Below are positions 15,541 through 23,241 of a stretch of 27,683 nt of DNA, one piece after another. The translations under genes and the position numbers were made by a program. The first letter of the stretch is position 1. Each line of letters starts with the position of its first letter. Below the pieces are notes generated by a model. It searched no databases. It worked only from the letters and a program-made list of their open reading frames with translations, and was not told where the DNA came from. Origin of the DNA: CAMBDR01 sp046597185 (GTDB lineage: Bacteria > Pseudomonadota > Gammaproteobacteria > Burkholderiales > Burkholderiaceae_D); contig JBKJLF010000379.1 of assembly GCA_046597185.1 (NCBI GenBank), positions 1-27,683 on the forward strand, given 5' to 3'.

Positions 15541-15618
15541 TGGCTGGTAGCGTGGTAAGCGCGCCGCTTTGGATTGCACGGGGGCGGGGGCAATCCGTGT
15601 ATCATCTGGCTTAGCCAT
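15520..15618 (-). CDS. 32-residue basic peptide ending inside the palindrome
   Basis: The ATG at 15618 has a strong ribosome binding site (AAGGAG, six bases upstream). The product begins MAKPDDTRIAPAPVQSK and ends PNKSDAV. It is Pro/Ala/Lys-rich, soluble and unrecognised. The last six codons and the TGA are formed by the 27-bp palindrome, so the repeat supplies the stop. The frame is open further upstream to 15723, but nothing there resembles a ribosome binding site. A possible -10 element (TACAAT) lies about 95 bases upstream of the ATG. It sits between the BrnT module and the higBA promoter, all in the same direction. Confidence 0.5.
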   Translation of the reverse strand: MAKPDDTRIAPAPVQSKAARLPRYQPNKSDAV

Positions 15619-15791
15619 GATCAACTCCTTGGGGTTTACGTTGGTAGTGGTTAGCGGGTTGTTGGTGTTAGCTGCACCAGCAGCCCGCGCTTTTTGTCTT
15701 GCAACTGGGTTATTGTACAGCATGTGGGGGGTGAGGTGTGGCGGTTTTTTTTGCGGAATTTTTGGAATTCTGTGAGGGCGAAACGGCTAGC

Positions 15792-16028
15792 TTAAGCGGG
15801 GATGTTGTCGGTGATTTGGCCGCGTGCATTGAGCAAACTGCGCAACGCATCATTAACCGCTTGGGCATTGGGAAATGCGCTGGTCAACGCATCTTCAATG
15901 ACGACCACGTTACTGGCCTGGGCATAACGTGCGGCATATTTGCCACGCTCCAGTGGGCCGAGATCTTCAAGCCGATATTCGGCGCGCATGTCATCGGTTT
16001 TTTTTGCGATATTTTCAGGCTTGTTCAT
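15792..16028 (-). CDS. Antitoxin partner of the BrnT-like toxin
   Basis: A 78-residue protein starting MNKPENIAKKTDD and containing MRAEYRLEDLG, GKYAARYAQASNVVVIEDAL and FPNAQAVNDALRSLL. This pattern (EY.....G.rGKYA.RY...NVVV......FP....VN.ALR.L) is that of a small conserved protein often found next to BrnT toxins, and it differs from BrnA. ATG 16028 is chosen because GGAAGA precedes it. The gene then overlaps the toxin gene by 14 bases. The short helix-rich C-terminus could be a ribbon-helix-helix-like DNA-binding segment. Antitoxin function is inferred from gene order. Confidence 0.75.
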   Translation of the reverse strand: MNKPENIAKKTDDMRAEYRLEDLGPLERGKYAARYAQASNVVVIEDALTSAFPNAQAVNDALRSLLNARGQITDNIPA

Positions 16029-16287
16029 AAATCTTCCTTTCATAACGTGTTGCCGGACGGGCACTAATAATGCGCACTGCTTCGGCACGGTCGGTGTGCG
16101 AGACGGCCAAGATTCGGCCAGTGCTGGACATGCCGAAGGTTAGCATTCGAAACTCCCCAAACGAATGATCCGGGTCGTGTGCCGTAGCTGCCAAGGGATC
16201 AGCAAAAACCGTCGCAGCCTCAATGAATGATACACCATGCTTGCGAAAATTGGCAGTGGCTTTTTCAGCATGCCATTCAAAATGCAT
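16015..16287 (-). CDS. brnT: BrnT-family toxin
   Basis: A 90-residue protein matching BrnT from end to end: FEWHAEKATANFRKHGVSF at the start, then EAATVFADPLAAT, DHSFGEFRMLTFGMSSTGRIL, VSHTDR and a C-terminal RIISARPATRYERKIYE. BrnT folds like RelE and acts as a ribonuclease that halts translation. AAGGGAG precedes the ATG. The order toxin then antitoxin is typical of BrnT operons, in which the complex represses its own promoter. Confidence 0.92.
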   Translation of the reverse strand: MHFEWHAEKATANFRKHGVSFIEAATVFADPLAATAHDPDHSFGEFRMLTFGMSSTGRILAVSHTDRAEAVRIISARPATRYERKIYEQA

Positions 16288-16549
16288 AATTTCTCCCTTG
16301 CTGCGAAAAGTTTGTGAAAATAGCTGATTAAAAATACAGTCTATGACAAAGCCGCCAGACTTACAAGTTCATTTTAGAAATTTGTGAAGCATTGGTAGCT
16401 AGAAAATGACACATGCCATGGACTTGGCTGTTGTGGCGAAACTGTAACGCAGATTTTTGGTGGTGGATTGCAACACGGCTTGCAATGCGTAATACAAAAT
16501 TCGATTCCTCCAACGAAATGAGTAAGTATTTTCGCTCACAATCAGTCGA

Positions 16550-17168
16550 ATGCTTCATTCAAGCAATGATTTAAATATCATTACAATTCGCCCGCGAACA
16601 AATAGGGCATTGGATTGCTTAACTTTGGCCAACCGTGTTTTACCACTGGCGCAGTTCAAACATCTGGATTGGCAGCCTGACAACGAGCAAACCTGGCGTG
16701 CCCTGCTTGCCGCTTGTGGGCATGCGGATAAAGCACCGCCTGCGCCTAAAAAAACAGAAAGAGACATCCTGGCAAATCTGCTGGCATGGTGCGACCGGGT
16801 TGAGTTGGTTACCGCGCTGGGGAATTATCTTGATCAAGCTGATGCGCCGCCAGCGGGGCTGCTGTGCATGACCGCGCACATTGAAAACCGCTATGAAATC
16901 GTGATGGATCGCGTCAGTTTGTCGGAAGAGGAACTTGATATGCAAGAAAGGCGTGAGATGTTTATTCAGGATCTGCCTGGCGCGTTGGAAAAAGCCAAAG
17001 CTGATGGCTACGCTCGGGGCATTAAGCAAGCGAATTGAGAATAACATGGCGCAAGGCGCGGCCATAAAAGCCATCGCCATTGCGCAAAATCTGAAAACGC
17101 TTGGTCTTGGCATCGGGCAAATTGCGCAAGCCACGGGTTTAAGCCTGACCGACGTGGTAAAACTGTGA
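16550..17168 (+). pseudogene. Frameshifted Rpn-like (PD-(D/E)XK family) tail protein
   Basis: The first frame gives 162 residues, including ILANLLAWCDRVELVTALGNYLDQ, IENRYEIVMDRVSLSEEEL and QERREMFIQDLPGALEKAKADGYARGIKQ, and stops at 17038. In the next frame, about 17030-17168 reads RIENNMAQGAAIKAIAIAQ then LGLGIGQIAQATGLSLTDVV. In Rpn/PD-(D/E)XK 'transposase-like' nucleases and related proteins, charged Gly/Gln repeats lead directly into such an IAQATGLS tail. One extra base (or two missing) near 17030 would restore one protein. The nuclease core itself is not recognisable in the first frame. Upstream of 16550 the frame is closed at 16523-16525. Confidence 0.55.
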
Positions 17169-17191
17169 GTTAAATGCCAAGCGCGAATTTC

Positions 17192-17265
17192 CTTGATTTG
17201 TAGTTCCCAATAAGTCAGACGCCGTCTGACTTATTCACCCGCTCACCTTCATCCAATCAATTCAA
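17192..17265. repeat. 27-bp palindrome, copy 2, with shared flanks
   Basis: The perfect palindrome AATAAGTCAGACG-N-CGTCTGACTTATT is at 17209-17235. Its flanks, CTTGATTTGTAGTTCCC on the left and CACCCGCTCACCTTCATCC on the right, resemble those of copy 3 at 18740-18812. The palindrome lies 40 bases after the plus-strand pseudogene and 22 bases beyond the stop of the minus-strand pseudogene, between convergent genes. Confidence 0.85.
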
Positions 17266-17683
17266 CCGCAAACCTACCCCAATCAAATGAATTGGCAGTC
17301 CTTCGGCGCGGCATTTATCGGCATAGCCCCAGGCGTTCATAATTGACCCGTAAAATATTGGCAAGCCGGCGTTGTAACTCGATTTCAGTTTTTAATCCAC
17401 CATCATTAAAGCTGATATGAATGACCGGAAAGCGCGTTTGCCAATCCCACTTGTCATGCACATACAAACCCTGAAACAATTTCTCATTGCACTCAAACAT
17501 TTCCTTGAGGGTATCAACAAACAGGCTTTTGCCAAAACGGCGCGGACGCGATAAAAAATAATAGCCAGCTTGTTGCACCAGCGACCAGGCCAGTGCGGTT
17601 TTATCGACGTAATAGGCATCCCGTTCCCGGATTTTGGCCAGGGTTTGGATGCCAATGGGCAGTAGGCGGCGTGGGGAATTCAT
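17257..17683 (-). pseudogene. AAA-ATPase-like family protein with large internal deletion
   Basis: The N-terminal 120 residues match the AAA-ATPase-like/DUF1703 family: LPIGIQTLAKIRERDAYYVDKT, then the P-loop-containing FLSRPRRFGKSLFVDTLKEMF, LFQGLYVHDKWDW and PVIHISFNDG. That frame stops at 17315. In another frame, 17340-17257 reads NAWGYADKCRAEGLPIHLIGVGL, the typical C-terminal strand of the PD-(D/E)XK domain in the same family. The family is normally around 500 residues, so some 350 residues between the two ends are missing and the frames no longer agree. The stop lies at the same place relative to palindrome copy 2 as the stop of the 18813 gene does to copy 3. Confidence 0.8.
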
Positions 17684-17699
17684 TTTGTTGGCAATGTTC

Positions 17700-17770
17700 A
17701 GGTAGTTGGCTCAGTTTGCCCCGTACTACCGCAAAACGCAGCATCAGCGGCAAATCAAGCAAGGCTTTGT
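17700..17770 (-). pseudogene. Short remnant related to the helicase-C3 gene
   Basis: Read on the minus strand, KALLDLPLMLRFAVVRGKLS resembles EALTDLPLMLRLIDQGQIS in the 603-residue protein encoded at 18813-20624. At DNA level 17737-17766 and 20107-20136 share 26 or 27 of 30 bases by eye. Nothing else of that gene is recognisable here. It suggests a decayed paralogue or a partial duplication. Confidence 0.45.
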
Positions 17771-17776
17771 GTAAAA

Positions 17777-18712
17777 CTACCATCGCCAAGCCCAAATACC
17801 AGGTACCCTGGGGCTACTGTGAGGGCTGCTGATGGTTTTGATCATGGCCGCTTGCGTCAGTGCATTGACCTCATCATAAAACGGCTTGGCGGTGGTGGGC
17901 ATCTCCAACTCGCGGGCGACATCGAGCAAAATGTCCAGGTACTCTTCCATGTGCGCGGCAGTATAGTCGTTGACATCATGAAAAGTGACCACAATCGGGG
18001 CGGCGCCGTCGATTTCCGGGAGCTGTTTTTGCTGCCATTGCGGTCGCAATGCCAACAACATTTTGCGCATGTTGCTGCGCTTGGTCAGGCTGAAATTGAT
18101 AAAGTAGATCACCCCGTCGTTCGCACTCAGATCGGTCAACAACATGTTCAAATGGTGTTGTTGGTACTGCGCCAGGGTGTCTGCGTCGAAGCGCCAAAAC
18201 GGTGGCCGCACCAAAACGGGCGGCTTCCCGCTGATGGCGCTCAAGTCGGCAATGCCCAGCTTCAGCGAGGCGACAAATTGGTCTTTTTCCATCGTGCTGT
18301 GGTTAAGGTGACGCGGCGTTGCGCTATGAAAACCGAGCAAATGTCCCTCTGCCACTTCACGCGCGAGCAAGGCGCGCCCCTGTTCGGTGCCGCCGCCATT
18401 GACCGCACGGGTCTGAACGAAAAAGATGGCCTTGATGTCGGGCTGGAAACGGTTCTCTTTTAATACCCTGAGAATTTTTTCGGTCGGATTGTCATCCGGC
18501 TTGGCACTGGGGCCATCGTCAAAGGTCAGCAAAAACCGGATCGGTGCCGGTGCTGGTGCCGTGGTCGGCTCGTCGGGCAGCAGCGGTTGTGCATGACTGC
18601 CGGGGGCCAGGAGCAGGCAAAAAAGCTGCAAAATCAACGCTATTTTCAACACGGAAGCCACCAGGTTAAGTTGTTGCGACACTGTAAGCTGCGTATTGTA
18701 CACGAGTATCAT
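17777..18712 (-). CDS. Secreted polysaccharide deacetylase (NodB homology)
   Basis: The protein has the NodB motifs in order: motif 1 LTFDDGPSAKPDD (both Asp present), motif 2 GFHSATPRHLNHS in place of H(S/T)xxH, and motif 3 RPPFWRFDADT. A final THFHD-like VVTFHDVNDYTA carries the last conserved His. A hydrophobic segment KIALILQLFCLLLAPGSHAQ precedes the domain and is probably a signal peptide. The family de-N-acetylates chitin, peptidoglycan or other sugars using a divalent metal. The start is uncertain: ATG 18712 gives 311 residues with a long N-region, while GTG codons at 18661 or 18652 lie nearer the signal peptide. The last 17 residues (SSPHSSPRVPGIWAWRW) look like an unnatural read-through tail into remnant DNA. 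Confidence 0.82.
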   Translation of the reverse strand: MILVYNTQLTVSQQLNLVASVLKIALILQLFCLLLAPGSHAQPLLPDEPTTAPAPAPIRFLLTFDDGPSAKPDDNPTEKILRVLKENRFQPDIKAIFFVQTRAVNGGGTEQGRALLAREVAEGHLLGFHSATPRHLNHSTMEKDQFVASLKLGIADLSAISGKPPVLVRPPFWRFDADTLAQYQQHHLNMLLTDLSANDGVIYFINFSLTKRSNMRKMLLALRPQWQQKQLPEIDGAAPIVVTFHDVNDYTAAHMEEYLDILLDVARELEMPTTAKPFYDEVNALTQAAMIKTISSPHSSPRVPGIWAWRW

Positions 18713-18739
18713 ATTGTTGAGAGGCAATATTGACGCCAG

Positions 18740-18812
18740 CTTGATTTGTGGCTTCCAATAAGTCAGAAGCCTTCTGACTTATTCACCTGCTCACCCACTC
18801 ACCTTCACTCAA
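18740..18812. repeat. 27-bp palindrome, copy 3, with shared flanks
   Basis: AATAAGTCAGAAG, one base, then its exact reverse complement at 18757-18783. Relative to the other copies the stem carries a compensated change (C to A on one arm, G to T on the other), which keeps pairing perfect. The right flank CACCTGCTCACCCACTCACC continues to the stop codon of the gene ending at 18813. Confidence 0.88.
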
Positions 18813-20624
18813 TCAACTCTTGCCCGATTGCATAATGCCCCAACCCTGCCGATGCACCACATCCCGAAAGCGGCTTTCAAACTCGCACCGCACCACCAGA
18901 TGCCGCTCCCCCGCCAGCAGGCACAGGCCTTTGCTGTCCGGATGGGTGGCAATTTTGCGGGCAATATGGGCGTCCGCACATTCAAGCAACAAGCTGGTGG
19001 CCACCACGCGTAAGGCCTGGCCCTGGCTTTGGTTGGTGCGCACAAAGTGTTCAACTTGCTGCGGCAGCGGTTGCTCGTCGCGCTCTTGCAAAAAGTCGAT
19101 TAATTGCTGGCCATCGAAGCCACGCTCAATGGCCAACATGGATTTTTGCCGATCCAGCCGCCAAGTCGATTCTGATTCCTGCGTGGCCCAATTTTCCAGC
19201 AACAACACTTCATCGGCACTGGCTTGCCCTTCAACGATACTCACTTGCAAACTGCCGTCCACCTTGAGCCGCATCAGCGAGCTTTTTGTGGGGGCCTGAT
19301 ATTTTTCCGCCCCACCCAGGCAATAGTCCCCCAGTGGGGTAACCCGAAAATACATCAACCCGTCATAGCGCGACAAAAACGCCATCTCATCGGCACCCCA
19401 GTGCTGCGAAAAGTCTTCCCGCGCTTCATGCGGCGCAATGTAGGCCAAATCCACCATGCCCAGCGGAGCGCAGTATTCAAACAACAGGCACAGCAGATAG
19501 CGCAATTCCAGCATATTCCAGCGCGCTACGCCATGGTTCATGCCCAGGCTACCGTAGCGCAGTTCGCAAAGATACAACTTCCAGACCTCATGGGCGACCG
19601 AAAATTCATAACCGTCCGCTCGCATGAAGCGTGACCATTCATCCACGCTAATCCATTCACCGGGTGGGCATTGCAGCAAGGCATCATGAATAATCTCACG
19701 TCGATTGGCGGGCGCAGTCATCACCCGTCCGGCGGATTTTTGTCCTTTGATGGCGTCAATCCGGCTAAATTCGTCCAGTAGCTTCGCTTTCACCCATTTT
19801 TGCCAAATTGTACGCAGGGTGTCGGGTGCCGGGTTGGCCATTGCCTTGAGGCCTGCCTTGCTTAAACCCAGCTTTTTGCCATTGATTTGCGCCAAGCCCG
19901 CCGCCTGCAACAGTATTGGCCAGGAAAAAGCTTTGATCGGGCCAATTTCGGCGTCGGCCAGGTAAGGGCGGCTGCTCATCGCCTTGGCCGATTCCTCTGC
20001 CGAATAATAGTCGCCCCCGCACAGTTTTTCGGCCAGCAAGCGGGTGCTGGCGGCACCCGGCAGCCCGGTTTTTTCCGAAACACTGATTTGCCCCTGGTCA
20101 ATCAGGCGCAGCATCAGCGGTAAATCGGTCAAGGCTTCTGACTCGGTTTGGCGCAATTGTAGCGGCGTGTCGTTGCAGGTTTCGGGCAGGGTGGCCACGG
20201 TGTGCAAAACATTCGCGGCGGGGCGCGTTACAAAGGCTTGTAAGGGCACGCGAAAATCATCAGGCAAACGGGTGCCTTGGTCGTTGGTGTACAAAAACAG
20301 CCGCAGGGCGGTGTCGCGTTTGCTTGGGTAGCGTGCGGTTTTGTCAATGACCTCGGTAAAGGCCGGGTATTGGCCGTATTTGGCGGCGAACTTGCTACCT
20401 TCAAAAAAACCTTGCGGGTGGTATAGCACTTCGGCGACTGCCAATTGCTGGAGGGTATCCAATTGATCCCAAAGCGGCTTTAAATTGTCGTTAGCCATTC
20501 TTTCGAGCATTGCATCAATTAGCACTTCTTTGCGGCCAGTGGGGAGGTTGCCGGGCAGCATGCGCAGCAGGGTTTTGATGCTATCGACGGTCATTTCGTT
20601 GAGCAGTTGGAGTAGGGTAGCCAT
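18813..20624 (-). CDS. Large protein with XPB/Ssl2-like 'helicase C3' domain
   Basis: A 603-residue soluble protein. The N-terminus (LLNEMTVDSIKTLLRMLPG, GRKEVLIDAMLERM) looks like a SAP-type DNA-binding helix pair. The C-terminal third has the pattern of the XPB/Ssl2-like Helicase_C_3 domain: LKVDGSLQVSIVEGQAS, RLDRQKSMLAIERGFDGQQLIDFL, PLPQQVEHFV, LRVVATSLLLECADAHIA, then a final AGERHLVVRCEFE. The middle region resembles winged-helix repeats but is not otherwise recognised. No helicase motor motifs (Walker A, DEAH) are present. Such proteins are known mainly as 'helicase-associated' proteins of unknown role. The next gene upstream, in the same direction, encodes an XRE regulator. Palindrome copy 3 follows the stop codon by 29 bases. 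Confidence 0.7.
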   Translation of the reverse strand: MATLLQLLNEMTVDSIKTLLRMLPGNLPTGRKEVLIDAMLERMANDNLKPLWDQLDTLQQLAVAEVLYHPQGFFEGSKFAAKYGQYPAFTEVIDKTARYPSKRDTALRLFLYTNDQGTRLPDDFRVPLQAFVTRPAANVLHTVATLPETCNDTPLQLRQTESEALTDLPLMLRLIDQGQISVSEKTGLPGAASTRLLAEKLCGGDYYSAEESAKAMSSRPYLADAEIGPIKAFSWPILLQAAGLAQINGKKLGLSKAGLKAMANPAPDTLRTIWQKWVKAKLLDEFSRIDAIKGQKSAGRVMTAPANRREIIHDALLQCPPGEWISVDEWSRFMRADGYEFSVAHEVWKLYLCELRYGSLGMNHGVARWNMLELRYLLCLLFEYCAPLGMVDLAYIAPHEAREDFSQHWGADEMAFLSRYDGLMYFRVTPLGDYCLGGAEKYQAPTKSSLMRLKVDGSLQVSIVEGQASADEVLLLENWATQESESTWRLDRQKSMLAIERGFDGQQLIDFLQERDEQPLPQQVEHFVRTNQSQGQALRVVATSLLLECADAHIARKIATHPDSKGLCLLAGERHLVVRCEFESRFRDVVHRQGWGIMQSGKS

Positions 20625-20714
20625 ATTCAGTTAATCATTTCCGTTGAAAATAAAAGAGGTGAGCGTCTGCTGATTGTACTTCGATTTGCGCGATATTCCG
20701 CACTATTCTTAGCC

Positions 20715-20737
20715 AAAAAAGGTGCGACACCGTCGCA
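20715..20737 (-). terminator. Terminator after the XRE regulator gene
   Basis: On the minus strand, stem TGCGAC, loop GGT, stem GTCGCA is followed by CC and six T. It lies about 65 bases beyond the regulator's stop codon and before the helicase-C3 gene, so the two genes are probably separate transcripts. Confidence 0.7.
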
Positions 20738-20799
20738 TCAATTTCACTCTGTACCAATTCAACACCAACCTGGCGCGGCAGTTTGCCACGCCCAAAACA

Positions 20800-21540
20800 T
20801 CACCCCTTCTTGCGCTTAAGCTGCGAAAACAGCGAAAACACCCATGGCTTGGCCGCCAGCAGCAAAGCCACGCCTTGCCGTTCTCCCGGCGGCAGGTTGG
20901 CGTCAATTTCAGCCAGCTCCGCATATTCCTGCGCCAGCCGCGCCAGTTTGCGCTGCAACACCGCCATTGAGGCGGCACTCAGTTCGCGCGTTTCAAAACG
21001 CAAGCTTTCATTGCCGGCCTTAAACTCACCTTGCAAAAATTCTTCCATCACCTGGGCCTGATAGCGCCGCCGGATCGGGCCGCCCATTCGCCATTGCAGG
21101 GTGGTGTGGGTGAGTAGTTTGACGTGGTTATTCGGGTGTAGCTCAATCAATTGCAAGTGATCCAGTTGCGCCAGCAATTGCACCAGTTCTGCCGCGCCAA
21201 TCTCAAATTGCTGCTGCACTTCTTCCGGCTGCCATTGGTTGAGCAATAAATAAAACACGCTTAATAGCTTGGGTGCCGCCGCCAGTGCCGCCTCTTGCGC
21301 TTCGCTCAGTTCGGCGCGCAATTCACTTTGCCCACGCGCCAGCTTGGCCAGCTCGTAAAAATCCAAATCCAATAATTGACAGATCGATTCCAGCCGTTTA
21401 AGCGTGAAGCTCGATTCGGAAAACAAGCGCTTCACGCTGGCCTCGGACAGGTGCAAATACGCGCCCAGTTGCGCATAGGTGATGCCTTTTTGCTTGAGGT
21501 GCTTTTTCAGCGCAACAGTGATTTGGTGAGTCAGATTCAT
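20800..21540 (-). CDS. XRE-family helix-turn-helix regulator
   Basis: A 246-residue protein. Residues 1-65 form a Cro/CI-type HTH (LKQKGITYAQLGAYLHLSEASVKRLFSESSF, then TLKRLESICQLLDLDFYEL). The rest is helical and contains a winged-helix-like segment (AAELVQLLAQLDHLQLIEL, NNHVKLLTHTT), then a C-terminal helical part. I do not recognise a ligand domain. ATG 21540 is chosen over 21612 because GAAGG precedes it and the HTH begins there. It lies 175 bases upstream of the helicase-C3 gene and is divergent from the FAD oxidoreductase gene, so it may control either one. Confidence 0.8.
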   Translation of the reverse strand: MNLTHQITVALKKHLKQKGITYAQLGAYLHLSEASVKRLFSESSFTLKRLESICQLLDLDFYELAKLARGQSELRAELSEAQEAALAAAPKLLSVFYLLLNQWQPEEVQQQFEIGAAELVQLLAQLDHLQLIELHPNNHVKLLTHTTLQWRMGGPIRRRYQAQVMEEFLQGEFKAGNESLRFETRELSAASMAVLQRKLARLAQEYAELAEIDANLPPGERQGVALLLAAKPWVFSLFSQLKRKKG

Positions 21541-21690
21541 GACAGCCTTCTTTTCTTGATATTTGTTCGGTATTTGCAAAATCGGTAGGCGACCTATGGT
21601 AGCATAAAACAATACGAATTTTTACGAAATTGAATAGCGCTGCTTTACCCGTCAAAATGGCCTCACCTAAACCACCTGTGAGACCTCGTC

Positions 21691-23241
21691 ATGAAACCCG
21701 CCTCTGCATCAACACCCGCATCTACCCACACCCCCAACCCGGTTGATTACCCGCTGTTCGATGCCGCATCTGTCGATCAGCTTTGGGTCAACGACATCCA
21801 TTCCGGCCTCAATGCCACCCACGTCGCGTGGATTGTGGCCCCCACCACGGTGCAGCAAGTGCAATCTGCCGTACTGGACGCCGCGCGCATCGGGGCGCAG
21901 GTGGCCATTTGCGGCAGCCGCCATGCGATGGGCGGGCAACAGTTTGCCCATGGCGCGCTGCTGCTGGATATGCGCGCCATGCAGCGGGTGCTGGCCTATG
22001 ATGCCGCCAACGGTTTGCTGGCGCTGGAAGCGGGCATCGAATGGCCAGCGGTGATCGATTATCTGGAACAGGCGGGTGGCATCTGGAGCATACGCCAAAA
22101 GCAAACCGGGGCTGATAATTTGAGCATCGGAGGCTGTCTGGCGGCCAATGTGCATGGTCGCGGTTTGCAGCAAAGCCCGTTCATTGCGGACGTGGAAAAT
22201 TTTAACCTGGTCGATGCTAAGGGCAAGCTGCGTCATTGCAGCCGCACCGAAAACGAGGAATTGTTTCGCACCGCGATTGGCGGTTATGGCTTGTTTGGCG
22301 TCATCACCAGCGTCACCTTGCGCCTGACACCCCGGCAAAAAATGCGTCGCGATGTGTGTCTGTTAAACCTGGATCAATTGATGCCCACCTTGCGTCAGCG
22401 CATTGGTGATGGCTATCTGTTTGGTGACTTCCAATTTGCGATTGATCCAAACAGCCCGGACTTTTTGCAGCGCGGGGTATTTTCTTGCTATTGCCCGGTG
22501 CCCGATTCGGCCTGCGTGAATGGTGGTGATAAAGAATTGTCCGAACAAGACTGGCGTGATTTGCTGCTGCTGGCGCATGTCGATAAAAGCCGCGCTTTTG
22601 CTTGTTATGCCGCGCACTATCAGGCTACCGATGGCCAGGTGTATTACAGTGATCGCTTGCAGCAAGCCACTTATCTGGATGGCTACCATCAGGAACTCGA
22701 TACACGCCTTAGCCATACGGGTTCGGAAATGATAGGCGAAGTGTATGTGCCGCGTTGGCGTTTGGTGGATTTTATGCGCGAGGTGGCGCGCGATTTTCGG
22801 CAACATGGGGTGGATTTGATCTATGGCACCATCCGCCTGATCGAAACCGATAGCGAAAGCTTTTTACCGTGGGCCAGGCAGCCCTATGCCTGCATCATTT
22901 TCAACTTGCATACTCCGCATTCGAAGGATGGCATCGCCAGTACCGCGAATGCCTTCCGGCGCTTGATTGATTTGGCTCAGGCGCGTGACGGCAGCTTCTA
23001 TTTAACCTATGGCAAGTTCGCCACGCGTGAGCAAATTGAATTCAGCTACCCGCAATTTGGCGAATTTTTACAGCGCAAATTGAAATATGATCCGCAGCAG
23101 CGTTTTCAAAGCGAATGGTATCGCCATTACCGCGCCATGTTTGCAGCGCCTGCCGGGCTGAGCAGTGCCACGGCCACGGTTCCCGCTGCGCTGCCGGATC
23201 AAGGCCCGCCCAATAATCAGATCTGGGAGCGTGCCGCATGA
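21691..23241 (+). CDS. FAD-dependent oxidoreductase (VAO/PCMH type)
   Basis: A 516-residue protein with an N-terminal FAD-binding PCMH domain: VAPTTVQQVQSAVLDAARIGAQVAI, the pyrophosphate loop GSRHAMGGQ (residues 75-83), LEAGIEWPAVIDYLEQ, then DNLSIGGCLAANVHGRG and IGGYGLFGVITSVTLRL. This is the core of FAD_binding_4 oxidases and dehydrogenases such as sugar-lactone or aryl-alcohol oxidases. The C-terminal substrate domain is large and not assignable. No signal peptide is visible; the first 15 residues are Ala/Ser/Thr/Pro-rich. Its TGA overlaps the ATG of the methyltransferase gene, so the two are translationally coupled and probably act in one pathway. Confidence 0.85.
   Translation: MKPASASTPASTHTPNPVDYPLFDAASVDQLWVNDIHSGLNATHVAWIVAPTTVQQVQSAVLDAARIGAQVAICGSRHAMGGQQFAHGALLLDMRAMQRVLAYDAANGLLALEAGIEWPAVIDYLEQAGGIWSIRQKQTGADNLSIGGCLAANVHGRGLQQSPFIADVENFNLVDAKGKLRHCSRTENEELFRTAIGGYGLFGVITSVTLRLTPRQKMRRDVCLLNLDQLMPTLRQRIGDGYLFGDFQFAIDPNSPDFLQRGVFSCYCPVPDSACVNGGDKELSEQDWRDLLLLAHVDKSRAFACYAAHYQATDGQVYYSDRLQQATYLDGYHQELDTRLSHTGSEMIGEVYVPRWRLVDFMREVARDFRQHGVDLIYGTIRLIETDSESFLPWARQPYACIIFNLHTPHSKDGIASTANAFRRLIDLAQARDGSFYLTYGKFATREQIEFSYPQFGEFLQRKLKYDPQQRFQSEWYRHYRAMFAAPAGLSSATATVPAALPDQGPPNNQIWERAA

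Noticed and set aside
16361..16558. 65-codon minus-strand ORF upstream of the BrnT gene
   Set aside because: No ribosome binding site, no recognisable family, and it overlaps the start of the plus-strand frame.
20738..20799. Coding continuation on the minus strand after the XRE regulator
   Set aside because: The frame reads plausible residues but is short, contains the terminator hairpin and has no start signals.
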